This document shows, one piece after another, positions 1 to 8,157 of a stretch of 64,000 nt of DNA. The notes under the pieces were generated by a model. That model did not search any database and was not told the DNA's origin. It saw nothing but the letters and a program-made list of their open reading frames with translations. Location: positions 361,204-425,203 of the forward strand of contig JAJVIF010000003.1 in assembly GCA_022072165.1 (NCBI GenBank), in the 5' to 3' direction. Numbering within the stretch: position 1 is the first letter of the stretch; each line of letters begins with the position of its first letter. Source of the DNA: a bacterium. Its GTDB lineage: Bacteria > JAJVIF01. The translations under genes and the position numbers were made by a program.

Positions 1-927
1 GGGGTCCTGGGAGAGGGCGCTGTCGGGAAAGCGGGCATCGAGGACCCGGAGCCAGCGGTCGGGCGATTCGGCGGTGGGGTCGGTGGCGGAACGCTGCTGG
101 ACCAGCGATCGCAGGGTGAGAATCAGCGTTTGCAGGAGTGCAGGATGTTGCAGTCGGGGGTCATCGGGTGGGATGTCTTCCAGGAGCAGCAGGAGCATGG
201 CACGACCGGCTGGGGCGAATGGTTGCCCGAAGACCCGGGGATCGAGGCCGAGGGCCTCGGGCAGGAGCAATTCCGACTGGAGTTGCGCCAGTGTTTTATT
301 GATCCAGGCGGCGCGCAACAGTGAAACGTCATCCGGTGTCAGTGCTGCTGCGGCCAGCGGTAATCCGGGAGTGAGCGAGATGTCCGTTGGGGCATCGCAG
401 GCGAGGAGCAAGCGTGAGAGGGCCTGCTCGGCGACTCCGAGGCGGGCTTCGGGAAAGTCCCCGGTGGCGACATACAGCGCTGGCAGGGTCCTGGGAACAA
501 AGCTCATCAGGAGTGCGAGAGCATCTACGGCGGGCTGATGCAGCGGGGGGTCGTACTGAAAGAGCGACTCCCCGTTGGCCCGAAGCCAGGCATCGAGGGT
601 GGTGGGGTCCGGCGGTGGCAGGAGAAGGGGGACCAGGGAAGCGGCGATGGCCGCCCCGGGCGGCAGATCAGCGTCCTGGTACTTGCCACTCCACCATCGG
701 AGCCAGGCGAGTTGCCCTTTGGTCGCGGCTGGGTAATGGCGGGTGTACTGCTCCAGCGGGAGCCGGACTGCCGGGAGCTGGCGCAGGGTGTCGGGGGTCG
801 GTATCTCGCCGGTGGAGGGGAGCACAGCCAGCACTCCCCGGAGGAGCTGCAGACTCTCCCGCTCCCGGAGGGGGATGGCATCCTCCGGGTCGCGCTGGCA
901 GCCAGGGATCGTACTGACCAGGAGCAC
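1..927 (-). CDS. Lipoprotein of unknown function (partial, runs off the left edge)
   Basis: One minus-strand frame stays open from about position 960 to the window edge and reads like real protein, while the overlapping frames are Ser/Pro/Arg-rich shadows. The N-terminus is a hydrophobic stretch ending in a lipobox (VSTIPGC), so this is probably an exported lipoprotein. The rest is Leu/Pro-rich and helical with no motif I recognise. The first conventional start is GTG at 927, which leaves a short signal peptide. A CTG at 948 would give a better one (start TLLLAGVLLV), so the start is uncertain. It follows a TlpA-like gene by about 40 bases and is probably co-transcribed with it. The C-terminus is outside the window. 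Confidence 0.6.
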   Translation of the reverse strand, partial: MLLVSTIPGCQRDPEDAIPLRERESLQLLRGVLAVLPSTGEIPTPDTLRQLPAVRLPLEQYTRHYPAATKGQLAWLRWWSGKYQDADLPPGAAIAASLVPLLLPPPDPTTLDAWLRANGESLFQYDPPLHQPAVDALALLMSFVPRTLPALYVATGDFPEARLGVAEQALSRLLLACDAPTDISLTPGLPLAAAALTPDDVSLLRAAWINKTLAQLQSELLLPEALGLDPRVFGQPFAPAGRAMLLLLLEDIPPDDPRLQHPALLQTLILTLRSLVQQRSATDPTAESPDRWLRVLDARFPDSALSQDP

Positions 928-967
928 TCCGGCCAGCAGCAGGGTCAGGTGACTGGTGGCGGGACTG

Positions 968-1699
968 CTAAATGCTGGTGCCCCCGGACTGGGCGACAGC
1001 CCCGTCTTTCAGGAACGCCTTCTCAAAGGCCTTGATCAGGTGGGCCTCGCCGCCGAAGCCTTCGAGCCGTTCCACCAGACGTCCCTCGCGATCCACAAAG
1101 AGGGTGAGCGGAATGCTCATTGCCTTGAAATCTTTCGCGACTTTCATGGCAGTGTCGTGGGCGACCGGGTAGGTGATCTTGCGCTGCTCCACCATTTTGG
1201 TGACCGCGGCGGCGGCTTTCGGGTCGTCCAGGGAGATGGCGATGAATTCGACTTCTTTGCCGTACTGGTCATAGAGCTTCTGGATGACCGGGATTTCATG
1301 GAGGCAGGGACCGCACCAGGTCGCCCAGAGAGTGATGCTGACCGGTTTGGTCCCGTAGAGGACCGTCGAATCGAGGGTGCGTCCATCGAGGGTGGTGACG
1401 ACAAAGTCGGGGGCGCGACCCTCTTCCTTCGTCACCGACTTCGATGTCGAGGCGGGGACATCGGCCTGGATCCATTCCCCCTCATCGGCGGAGGCTTCCT
1501 GTCCGGCGGCATCGGTGGCTGGTTCAGTCGCGGACTCCGACGCCTCGGATGGGGGAGGAGCCGGTTCCGGATCGGCAGGGGCCTGAGCGGGGCCTGCAGC
1601 ATCGCGCGATGCGGGCGTGGGGGTGTCGGCCTCCTGGGACTGGGGAGTCGCGGAGCAGCCGAGGATGAAACAGAGCGGGAGGCACAGCAGGGTGCGCAT
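968..1699 (-). CDS. TlpA-like thioredoxin-fold lipoprotein
   Basis: 243 residues. Residues 1-15 form a lipoprotein signal with lipobox ILGC (Cys15). A low-complexity Ala/Pro/Glu linker of about 75 residues follows, then a thioredoxin fold with the redox motif WCGPC (CGPC at 129-132) and the cis-Pro segment SIPLTLFVDREG. The architecture matches TlpA/ResA/AhpC-TSA-type periplasmic disulfide reductases, held to the membrane by the linker. These commonly serve cytochrome c or heme-copper oxidase maturation, which would fit the respiratory operon 2 kb away, but the specific substrate is inference. A second TlpA-like gene lies just upstream in the same direction. Confidence 0.88.
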   Translation of the reverse strand: MRTLLCLPLCFILGCSATPQSQEADTPTPASRDAAGPAQAPADPEPAPPPSEASESATEPATDAAGQEASADEGEWIQADVPASTSKSVTKEEGRAPDFVVTTLDGRTLDSTVLYGTKPVSITLWATWCGPCLHEIPVIQKLYDQYGKEVEFIAISLDDPKAAAAVTKMVEQRKITYPVAHDTAMKVAKDFKAMSIPLTLFVDREGRLVERLEGFGGEAHLIKAFEKAFLKDGAVAQSGGTSI

Positions 1700-1803
1700 G
1701 GGAGCAGGACCTCAGCGATGGAGTCGTCGTCAGAAGCGAACCGGGTGCAGCAGGGCCGCACCCGGTAAGCGTACAGTCTATTGGTGTCTGGGGGGATGTC
1801 CGA

Positions 1804-2334
1804 TCAGGATTGCAGACTCTTGACGAAGCTCCGGAGGTTTTCTTCGCTGGTGAGTCCGACCTTGGTGTGGCCATTGCCCTTGAGGTCGACGCCATAAATC
1901 ATCGGGATGGCGGTGATTTTGAAGCGCTGGGAGAGGGAGCGGTCGGTATCGATGGCGACTGTGTAGTCGATGCCATGTTTGGTCATCGCGCCCCGGACCA
2001 GCTTGTCGAGTTCTTCCGGTGTTTTGGCGGTGTCGACACTGACACCGATGAACTGCACCTTGTCGCCGAACTCCTTGGCGAGCGTCTTAATGGCGGGGAT
2101 CTCTTTCAGGCAGGGACCGCACCAGGTCGCCCAATAGACCAGCACGACGGGCTTTTTGCCATAGAGCTCCAGGCTGGAGAGCTCCACCGGTTCCTCATCG
2201 AGGGTGGTGACCACGAATCCCAGGGCATCCCCTTTGGTGGGATTGCTGTCTTTGGCGGGGGCTTCGGCCAGGGCTGCTCCGGGGAGGAGCAACGCCAGGA
2301 TCAGCAGGGGAAGGAGCAAGAGGGGTCGGAACAT
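1804..2334 (-). CDS. TlpA-like periplasmic thioredoxin
   Basis: 176 residues with a cleavable Sec signal peptide (Leu-rich core, likely cleavage after ALA at about 23), followed by a thioredoxin domain with WCGPC (CGPC at 72-75) and the cis-Pro motif ITAIPMIYGVD. Unlike the neighbouring paralogue it has no lipobox and no long linker, so it is probably soluble in the periplasm. It shares the lead-in VVTTLD and the active-site surroundings with the downstream gene, which suggests tandem duplication. Expected role: thiol-disulfide exchange with exported proteins such as apocytochromes or CuA/CuB site assembly factors (family knowledge, not shown here). Confidence 0.88.
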   Translation of the reverse strand: MFRPLLLLPLLILALLLPGAALAEAPAKDSNPTKGDALGFVVTTLDEEPVELSSLELYGKKPVVLVYWATWCGPCLKEIPAIKTLAKEFGDKVQFIGVSVDTAKTPEELDKLVRGAMTKHGIDYTVAIDTDRSLSQRFKITAIPMIYGVDLKGNGHTKVGLTSEENLRSFVKSLQS

Positions 2335-2469
2335 AGTCAGCCTCCGGTGGAAGACATGCAGGAAGTCGGACGGGTGTCAGTATCGCAGACTGTCCTGGTG
2401 AAAGGGCCAGTCGTGTCTGCAATGTGACCAACAATTGCGGGTCGGGGTTGATTCCGGGACCAGGCAGAT

Positions 2470-3006
2470 TTAGCTTCCGGCGGCTTTGCGCATTTCCTGC
2501 TCGATAGCCTCCGCCAGGGCGTTGTCCCCCGCCGCCCGGGCACGTTCCGCCTGCACTCGCGGATGGGAGTTGTAGAGCTCAATCGCGAAGTACAGGAACG
2601 CCACCAGGCTCCCCACGATGAGGATCGCCCGGAAGTGGGGGTCTGCCAGGACCGACAGCGTGAGGCAACTAACGCCGACAAACAGCGTCGTCAGTTGTGG
2701 ACGAAGACGGAGTTTGACTTGCCGACTCAGACTTGATCCCCCTTCGAGGGTGCGAATCTGCGCCGGGGTAGTCAACGGCTCCCGCTTCAGCGCGCCCGCC
2801 TCCTCGATGGCGGTCTGATACGCCGGATCCGTGAGACTCCTGAGGCGCTCAGCGGACTCCGGGTCGCTCAGGGTGTAGTCGAGCAGGTGCTGCCGGAGCC
2901 AGGGACTTGCGTGCCCACCGATCAGGACCCCCCAGTCCTCTTCGGAGGGGGCGAGGGGGAGCTCCGCACCGGTCACGAGATAGACCTCGGGGGTGGAGTC
3001 GGTCAT
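2470..3006 (-). CDS. Membrane protein coupled to the ECF sigma factor
   Basis: 178 residues. The first 100 are soluble and acidic. Two transmembrane helices follow at roughly 105-120 and 125-145, then a short Arg/Ala/Glu-rich helical tail. Its start overlaps the stop of the sigma factor gene by 4 bases (ATGA), so the two are translationally coupled. Position and topology suggest a membrane-bound regulator, possibly the cognate anti-sigma factor. I see no zinc anti-sigma motif (HxxxCxxC), so this role is inferred from context only. Confidence 0.65.
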   Translation of the reverse strand: MTDSTPEVYLVTGAELPLAPSEEDWGVLIGGHASPWLRQHLLDYTLSDPESAERLRSLTDPAYQTAIEEAGALKREPLTTPAQIRTLEGGSSLSRQVKLRLRPQLTTLFVGVSCLTLSVLADPHFRAILIVGSLVAFLYFAIELYNSHPRVQAERARAAGDNALAEAIEQEMRKAAGS

Positions 3007-3647
3007 GGGGGGCCTCCGACGAGGGGAGATGGCGTACTGCTGCTGGCGGTGTCGCGCTCCTGCAGTCGCTGCTGCATGGACTCCAGGGCGCGGTAGGCCC
3101 GGCTGGTGACCGCCCTTTCCGAGAGTCCGGTCAGCTGGGCAATCGCCTGCCAGGGAAAGCCCTGCTCGAACCGGAGGCGCAGGATCTGCCAGGTGAGGGG
3201 GTCGAGACCCTCCCGGGCAAAGGCGACATCGGCGGCAGCGCTCAGGCGCTCGATGAGCTGCTCATGCTCCGGCACCGCGCTGAGGGCTTCCTGCCTCAGG
3301 TGCGCCCGCTGTTCCCGCTCCCGTCGACGGAACTCCGCCCGCATCCGCTCCCGGACGACATTGAGGGTCACGACCCCCAGCCACTCCTCCAGATGACACC
3401 GGTAGGCGAAATTCTGCAGACGAGCGGCAGAATTGGCGAGTAATCGGCGCTCCACTTCGGCGATGGCATCGTTCACATCGGCCTCCGAGAGCTGATACCG
3501 CCGACTGAGGCCCTGGAGCAGGACTTCGAGCATCTGATGCAGCCGCTCGAACGCCGCCGGCTCTCCAAGGAGGAGGGCCTGGACCAGTCGACGATCATCA
3601 TCGGCCGGGGAGGCTGCGGCGGGTCGGGGTCGGGGAGCGGAGCCCAT
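3003..3647 (-). CDS. RNA polymerase sigma factor, ECF (sigma-70) family
   Basis: 214 residues. The segment DRRLVQALLLGEPAAFERL is a sigma region 2 start, and the central LEEWLGVVTLNVVRERMRAE resembles region 2.3-2.4. The C-terminal LDPLTWQILRLRFEQGFPWQAIAQ followed by TGLSERAVTSRAYRAL is a sigma region 4 helix-turn-helix. It therefore directs RNA polymerase to specific promoters. It is divergent from the cytochrome oxidase operon and shares a 243-bp intergenic region with it, but nothing shows that it drives that operon. It is translationally coupled to the downstream membrane protein, its probable regulator. Confidence 0.85.
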   Translation of the reverse strand: MGSAPRPRPAAASPADDDRRLVQALLLGEPAAFERLHQMLEVLLQGLSRRYQLSEADVNDAIAEVERRLLANSAARLQNFAYRCHLEEWLGVVTLNVVRERMRAEFRRREREQRAHLRQEALSAVPEHEQLIERLSAAADVAFAREGLDPLTWQILRLRFEQGFPWQAIAQLTGLSERAVTSRAYRALESMQQRLQERDTASSSTPSPLVGGPP

Positions 3648-3794
3648 TTGAATCTGATTGTAGCGAGGGACGACGGAATCAGCTTGACCAGACTGCGCCG
3701 GGCGGGGTACCGTCCCCGCTGGTTCGCAACACTCGCATCAGAGCAGGACCCCGCAGGCGGGGTCGCGCAGGTCACTGAGGCTCGCCCCAGCCGT

Positions 3795-3824
3795 TTGCGG
3801 TTGGGGGAGCGACAGTGCTACACT
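3795..3824 (+). promoter_or_regulatory. Predicted sigma-70-type promoter of the respiratory operon
   Basis: -35 TTGCGG (3795-3800), 18-base spacer, -10 TACACT (3819-3824), giving a start site near 3831. It lies about 60 bases ahead of ccoN and directly abuts the CRP-like palindrome. The call rests on hexamer matches only. Confidence 0.45.
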
Positions 3825-3827
3825 GCG

Positions 3828-3847
3828 CTTGTGAAAACTTTCACAAG
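3828..3847. promoter_or_regulatory. CRP/FNR-family operator upstream of ccoN
   Basis: CTTGTGAAAACTTTCACAAG is a perfect 9-bp inverted repeat with a 2-base centre and contains the CRP-type core TGTGA-N6-TCACA. It sits immediately downstream of the predicted -10 box, a position that would favour repression if that promoter is correct. A second copy with the same half-sites occurs at the ETF operon (43098-43117). No CRP/FNR gene lies in the window. Confidence 0.7.
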
Positions 3848-3890
3848 CGGATGCGCCGACGTCAGTCAGCGCTAAGCGCAGGGGTCTGGT

Positions 3891-5273
3891 ATGCCGAAGG
3901 TCAAGCAGCTCTCGGTCGCGATGTACTTCTGGGGGGCCCTCATTTTCCTCCCACTGGGCGTGACCTACGGGCTGTTCAGCGCGACGCACTTCATCATGCC
4001 CACCTGGGTGGAAGGGATTCCGCAGCTTTCCTTCGGGCGGATGCGGCCGGTCCATATTCACCTGGTGGCCTTCGGCTGGCTGAGCATGGCGTATGTGGGT
4101 GCCATGTACTACATGATCCCGAAGATGTGTAAGACGCCCCTCTGGTCGGAGACGCTGGGGCGCTGGACCGCAGTGGCGCACTTTGGCTGGGTCTGGGCGG
4201 CGGTGATCTGCCTGTCGAATGGGATTACCGAAGCCCGGGAATACGCCGAAGCTCCCTGGTTCCTCGACATTATTTTCCTCCTCTATCTGGTGGCGGTGGC
4301 GGTCAATCTGTTCATGACCATCGCCAACCGGACCCAGAAAAAGCTCTATGTCAGCATCTGGTACTTCACCGGGACGCTGATCTGGTTCCCCTGCGTGTAC
4401 ATCCTCGGGAACCGGGTGTTTATGCGCCTCGATGGCCTGAACGACGCCATCGCGAACTGGTTCTACGGGCACAACATTCTCGGGCTCTGGTTCACGACGG
4501 TGGGTGTCGGGATCACCTACTACCTGATGCCGCTCCTGGTGCGCCGTCCGATTTACTCCCACAAGCTGAGCATGATCGGCTTCTGGGCCATCGCGCTCTT
4601 CTATGCGCCGACCGGGACCCACCACATCCTGCAGTCGCCGGTCCCCTACTGGCTGAAGTCCCTGGCGGTCGTGAGCTCCATCGGGCTGCTCGTGCCAGTG
4701 CTGACAGTCCTCTTCAACTTCTTCCTGACCCTCGACAAGAAGTGGCCGCAGGCCTATGCGAACTACACCCTCCGCTTTTTGATTTCGGGGTGTGTGTTCT
4801 ACCTGATCACCTGCGTACAGGGTCCGTTCCAGGCGACCCGGTGGGTGAACTGGTACATCCACTTCACGCAGTGGGTGGTGGCGCACGCGCACCTGGCGCT
4901 GCTGGGGACTTTCACCAACATGTCGATCGCGGCGATCTACTACATCGTGCCGCGTATCACCGGCCGGCCCATTTTCAGCCGTCCGGCGATGGCCTGGCAC
5001 TGGTGGCTCACGCAGTTCGGCTTCACGCAGTTCTTCGTGGCGCTGACCATCGCCGGTCTGGTGCAGGCGGCAGGGTGGCGCTACGGCTACCCGATCGTGC
5101 AGTGGGTCCAGGCGATGTATCCGGAGCAGGTGGTCCGCTGGCTCGGCGGCATCATGATCGTGGTGGGGCAGTACATCTTCGCCTGGAACATTTACCGGAC
5201 CTTCTTCACGCCAGTGGAGGTCGAGGAAGATTCTGACGCGCCGGTCGCAACCCCTGCGACGCAGGCCGCGTAG
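3891..5273 (+). CDS. ccoN: cbb3-type cytochrome c oxidase subunit I (CcoN/FixN)
   Basis: 460 residues, about 12 transmembrane helices. Heme and copper ligands are visible: RPVHIHLVAFGW (low-spin heme b His), WFYGHNILGLWF (CuB His and the helix that carries the cbb3 cross-linked Tyr), TGTHHIL (two CuB His) and VVAHAHLALLG (heme b3 and heme b His). This is the oxygen-reducing, proton-pumping subunit of a high-affinity terminal oxidase. An AGGGG ribosome site precedes the start. It opens a long operon that continues with the CcoO-type subunit 15 bases downstream and ends with a Rieske/cytochrome b module. Confidence 0.96.
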   Translation: MPKVKQLSVAMYFWGALIFLPLGVTYGLFSATHFIMPTWVEGIPQLSFGRMRPVHIHLVAFGWLSMAYVGAMYYMIPKMCKTPLWSETLGRWTAVAHFGWVWAAVICLSNGITEAREYAEAPWFLDIIFLLYLVAVAVNLFMTIANRTQKKLYVSIWYFTGTLIWFPCVYILGNRVFMRLDGLNDAIANWFYGHNILGLWFTTVGVGITYYLMPLLVRRPIYSHKLSMIGFWAIALFYAPTGTHHILQSPVPYWLKSLAVVSSIGLLVPVLTVLFNFFLTLDKKWPQAYANYTLRFLISGCVFYLITCVQGPFQATRWVNWYIHFTQWVVAHAHLALLGTFTNMSIAAIYYIVPRITGRPIFSRPAMAWHWWLTQFGFTQFFVALTIAGLVQAAGWRYGYPIVQWVQAMYPEQVVRWLGGIMIVVGQYIFAWNIYRTFFTPVEVEEDSDAPVATPATQAA

Positions 5274-5288
5274 AGGAGGGCAACGCTC

Positions 5289-6470
5289 ATGCAGGTCCGG
5301 CAAAAAGACTACGCCTTCCTGGTGGCCTTCGTTTCCGCCACGTTCCTCAGCATCGTCTTTATGACGGTGATCCTGCCGAACATGGTGTTCCAGCCGCAGC
5401 CTTCGGACTATGTGGAAGCGCTGACGGTCCAGGAGCTCCGGGGGCGGGAGGTCTACAAGAAAGAAGGGTGCTGGTACTGCCATACGCAGTTTGTCCGGCC
5501 CCAGGACCGCAATGAAGGACCGGTGGCCCTCTCCGGGGACTTCGAGTTCAAGGAAGAGACGGTCCAGCTTGCCAAAGAGCACGGCTATCAGCTCGTGCAT
5601 CTGCTCGGCACGGAGCGGACCGGTCCGGACCTGAGCCTTATCGGCGGCAAGATGCCCGATGCCTGGCACAAGGCGCATCACGCCAATCCGCAGGCCTTCA
5701 ATCCCGGGTCGATCATGCCGAAGTACAACTACCTCTCCGAGCAGGAGATGGACGACCTGGTGGCGTATCTGCAGACCCTGGGTCGGAAGAAGAACGCCCT
5801 TTCCCGGCAGGCGCATGAGACATTCCGGGGGAACTTCAATGCGGCGTATCAGACAACTACCGAGGGGGGCGTCTCCCTGGGCTATCTGATCGAGCCGGAA
5901 GTTCCCTGGGAGTTCAAGCAGTTCTACGAGAAGAAGTACAAGAACCAGAACCCCATCAAGTACGAGAACCGGTACATCGCCGGGGCCCGGGGGATCTACA
6001 ACAACAAGTGCGCCCACTGTCATGGTGTCCAGGGGGACGGCAACGGTCCCCGGGCCCTGTCACTGACCGAACGTCCGGCAAACTTCCAGTCCAATGACCC
6101 GAACATGGGTTACGACGAGTGGTCGGACATCAAGTGGTACTGGAAGATCGCTGAGGGGGCCGGCCCCGGCGCGGTGATGCCGCGCTGGAATGGAGTCCTG
6201 CATCCCGACCAGATCTGGTACCTGGTGATCTACTGCCGCTACCTGGCGGCGGACCGGACGCTGCCGCTGCCCCCCCGCGATGAGCCGTTGCGGGCACCGG
6301 AGCTGGGTGGTCGGACCTTCCATTACGAAGGGGATGACCTGGTGGTGAGCTATCCCGAGCCTCCGCCCGGGATGCCCCAGTCTGATCCGGCCCTGGACCC
6401 CGGGCTCACCCTGCAGGTCGATGAAGAGCTGGCGGAGACCGGGCAGCCGGTCGGTGCCGCAGGTAACTGA
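5289..6470 (+). CDS. ccoO: CcoO (FixO) fused to a second cytochrome c domain
   Basis: 393 residues. An N-terminal membrane anchor (about 9-30) is followed by a CcoO-type cytochrome c domain with heme motif CWYCH (61-65) and axial Met in GSIMPKYN (about 143). A second class-I cytochrome c domain follows, with CAHCH (241-245) and a Met ligand in AVMPRWNG (about 297). The tail is Pro-rich and acidic. The second domain probably replaces the separate CcoP subunit, since no stand-alone ccoP is present. It relays electrons from cytochrome c to CcoN. A strong GGAGGG ribosome site precedes the ATG. Confidence 0.92.
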   Translation: MQVRQKDYAFLVAFVSATFLSIVFMTVILPNMVFQPQPSDYVEALTVQELRGREVYKKEGCWYCHTQFVRPQDRNEGPVALSGDFEFKEETVQLAKEHGYQLVHLLGTERTGPDLSLIGGKMPDAWHKAHHANPQAFNPGSIMPKYNYLSEQEMDDLVAYLQTLGRKKNALSRQAHETFRGNFNAAYQTTTEGGVSLGYLIEPEVPWEFKQFYEKKYKNQNPIKYENRYIAGARGIYNNKCAHCHGVQGDGNGPRALSLTERPANFQSNDPNMGYDEWSDIKWYWKIAEGAGPGAVMPRWNGVLHPDQIWYLVIYCRYLAADRTLPLPPRDEPLRAPELGGRTFHYEGDDLVVSYPEPPPGMPQSDPALDPGLTLQVDEELAETGQPVGAAGN

Positions 6471-6513
6471 CCGCATCATCAACGTCTGAGCTCCGACGAG
6501 GAGGACACCAGTC

Positions 6514-6690
6514 ATGCTGACCCACAATCTCTACAGCGCGCACTACCTGGTGATCTTTCTGTCACTGGCTTTCGGAGCCATCGCCATCGGAGCCGCCCTC
6601 TGGAGCATCCGGCATGGCCACTTCCAGTACATGGAAGGGGTTAAGTACTCCATCTTTGATCCGGATGACGACGAGTCGCTGACCGACTAG
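6514..6690 (+). CDS. CcoS/FixS-like small membrane protein
   Basis: 58 residues: one transmembrane helix (about 12-32), then WSIRHGHFQYMEG and an acidic end FDPDDDE. This matches the CcoS pattern (membrane helix, GxF-x-x-EG, then DDD), a small protein needed for cofactor insertion into cbb3 oxidase. A GAGGAG ribosome site sits 10 bases before the ATG. It lies directly after ccoO. Confidence 0.72.
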   Translation: MLTHNLYSAHYLVIFLSLAFGAIAIGAALWSIRHGHFQYMEGVKYSIFDPDDDESLTD

Positions 6691-6720
6691 GCCACAGGGC
6701 CGCAACGAAGGGAGGGGACC

Positions 6721-6912
6721 ATGGGCTGTCCCAACTGTGCAGCAAAACTGGCAGAGCTGGGACCGGGCTGGTGGGCCGCTTTTTTCATCGTGGGGCTGTT
6801 CGGGATGCTGGCGGGCTTCATGCTCCTGGCGAACCGGAATGGCCTCGGAGGCCGGGACGAGGATCATCTGGAAGTGAAGTACGCCATTCTCGACTGCGAG
6901 GATGACGACTAG
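6721..6912 (+). CDS. Second CcoS-like small membrane protein with an N-terminal CPNC motif
   Basis: 63 residues. It begins MGCPNCAAKL, has one transmembrane helix (about 17-36) and ends EVKYAILDCEDDD, which parallels the CcoS-like tail of the previous gene (GVKYSIFDPDDDE). The Cys pair at 3 and 6 plus a further Cys near the acidic tail are not part of normal CcoS and suggest metal or thiol chemistry, for example copper handling. A GGGAGGGG ribosome site precedes it. It may have arisen by duplication of the preceding gene. Confidence 0.65.
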   Translation: MGCPNCAAKLAELGPGWWAAFFIVGLFGMLAGFMLLANRNGLGGRDEDHLEVKYAILDCEDDD

Positions 6913-6950
6913 CCCCGGAGCGGGGAGCGCAGGATGGCAAAGGAGCAGTC

Positions 6951-7130
6951 ATGTCGGAAGAAGGCACATCCGTAGAGGCCACCAAGGCGGTGGAGTACGG
7001 TGAGTACGAAGTCGACGCGGATGTCGGGAATGTCCCGGCGCTGCTGATCTGGATCTTTGTCGGCGTCCTGCTGTGGGGAATCTTCTCGTGGGTTCCGTTC
7101 TTCGGCGGGGTGGAAGGCAGTCAGTGGTAG
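6951..7130 (+). CDS. Small single-helix membrane protein of the oxidase operon
   Basis: 59 residues. A hydrophilic, acidic first half is followed by one transmembrane helix (about 30-48) and a short end GGVEGSQW. An AGGAG site precedes the ATG. It has no recognised family. Its position suggests a small structural subunit like CcoQ or the membrane stub of CcoP, but that is inference. Confidence 0.6.
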   Translation: MSEEGTSVEATKAVEYGEYEVDADVGNVPALLIWIFVGVLLWGIFSWVPFFGGVEGSQW

Positions 7131-7161
7131 GTCGCCAGGCGGCCGGAGAGAAGGGGAAGGC

Positions 7162-8142
7162 ATGAGCGCAAGTCGTCATGGGCAACTGACAGGGGTGCGG
7201 GTCCTGAGCGGGCTCGGGCTGTCGCTGACCCTGCTGCTGGGGGCTGCCTGTGGGGCAGCACCAACCGGAGGACGGGCGGTGAATGCGACGCTGGTGACCG
7301 GCACTGAGCTCGCCCATCATTCGCCGGAGCGGCCGAGTCGGTACCTCGGCAAGTTCATCTATCAGCAGAACTGCTCGGGCTGCCATGGTCAGGTGGGGCC
7401 CATGCCCCCGTATAACCTCGATGTGCCGGGCAAGCGGCTCAGCACCGAGCGGATTGAGATGCTCGATGCGCAAAAAGCTGCCCGCATGGAGATCCGCAAG
7501 TCGGAACCGGACCCCTTCTATCCGCCGGTCCAGGGCCCCTATGAAGACATGTACGACTTCCGCTGGTTTGCCAATGGCGGCGAGTTCAGCCGCTACGCGA
7601 ACGGCGCCAAGTCCCCCCTGTCGGACTATACCTACCACCAGATTTTCGAGATGCTCTCCCATGGCGAGCATGGTGATGCGAATCAGAAGTACAACTACAA
7701 GGACCGGCTCTCCGACCGTGAACGGTGGGCAGTGGTCTACTACATCGCCAACATGGGGCTCGATAACGGCCAGGCGGACTGGCAGGAAGCCTGGGATCAG
7801 CAGGTCGCTCTGCGGAAGACGATCTATGGCACCCATTGCTCCATCTGTCACGGGGCCGTGGGTCGTGGGGATGGTCCCGAAGGGCACAAACTGGTGCCCA
7901 AGCCGATGAACTTCACTTACCTCGACTGGTCCGCCGGTGTGAAGGCGGGCTACCCGGTGACCGACGAATATCTGTACGAAATCATCGCGAACGGCAAGAT
8001 TCATCCGGGTTCCATCGAGGGGACGCCGGGGAATCCGGAGCCCCGGTGGACCGGGATGCCGTTCTGGAAAGACACCCTGCGCGAAGAAGACATGTGGGGT
8101 CTCGTGGAATTCATCCGCAGCCTGAGCTACGTGCAGGACTAA
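7162..8142 (+). CDS. Diheme cytochrome c lipoprotein
   Basis: 326 residues. The start is ATG 7162, which gives a proper lipoprotein signal (lipobox LGAAC, Cys30). Two class-I heme c motifs are present: CSGCH (71-75) and CSICH (226-230), with Met-containing loops after each. It is membrane-anchored on the periplasmic side. Lying between the cbb3 genes and the Rieske gene, it is the natural electron carrier from the quinol-oxidising complex to the oxidase. The next gene begins 15 bases downstream. Confidence 0.9.
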   Translation: MSASRHGQLTGVRVLSGLGLSLTLLLGAACGAAPTGGRAVNATLVTGTELAHHSPERPSRYLGKFIYQQNCSGCHGQVGPMPPYNLDVPGKRLSTERIEMLDAQKAARMEIRKSEPDPFYPPVQGPYEDMYDFRWFANGGEFSRYANGAKSPLSDYTYHQIFEMLSHGEHGDANQKYNYKDRLSDRERWAVVYYIANMGLDNGQADWQEAWDQQVALRKTIYGTHCSICHGAVGRGDGPEGHKLVPKPMNFTYLDWSAGVKAGYPVTDEYLYEIIANGKIHPGSIEGTPGNPEPRWTGMPFWKDTLREEDMWGLVEFIRSLSYVQD

Positions 8143-8157
8143 GGGGAGACGCGCGTC

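Noticed and set aside
3738-6023. Long open minus-strand frame opposite ccoN/ccoO (over 750 codons), and a similar one at 6949-8796
   Set aside because: Both lie opposite well-identified plus-strand heme proteins, are Arg/His/Pro-rich and show no domain; they are by-products of high GC content.
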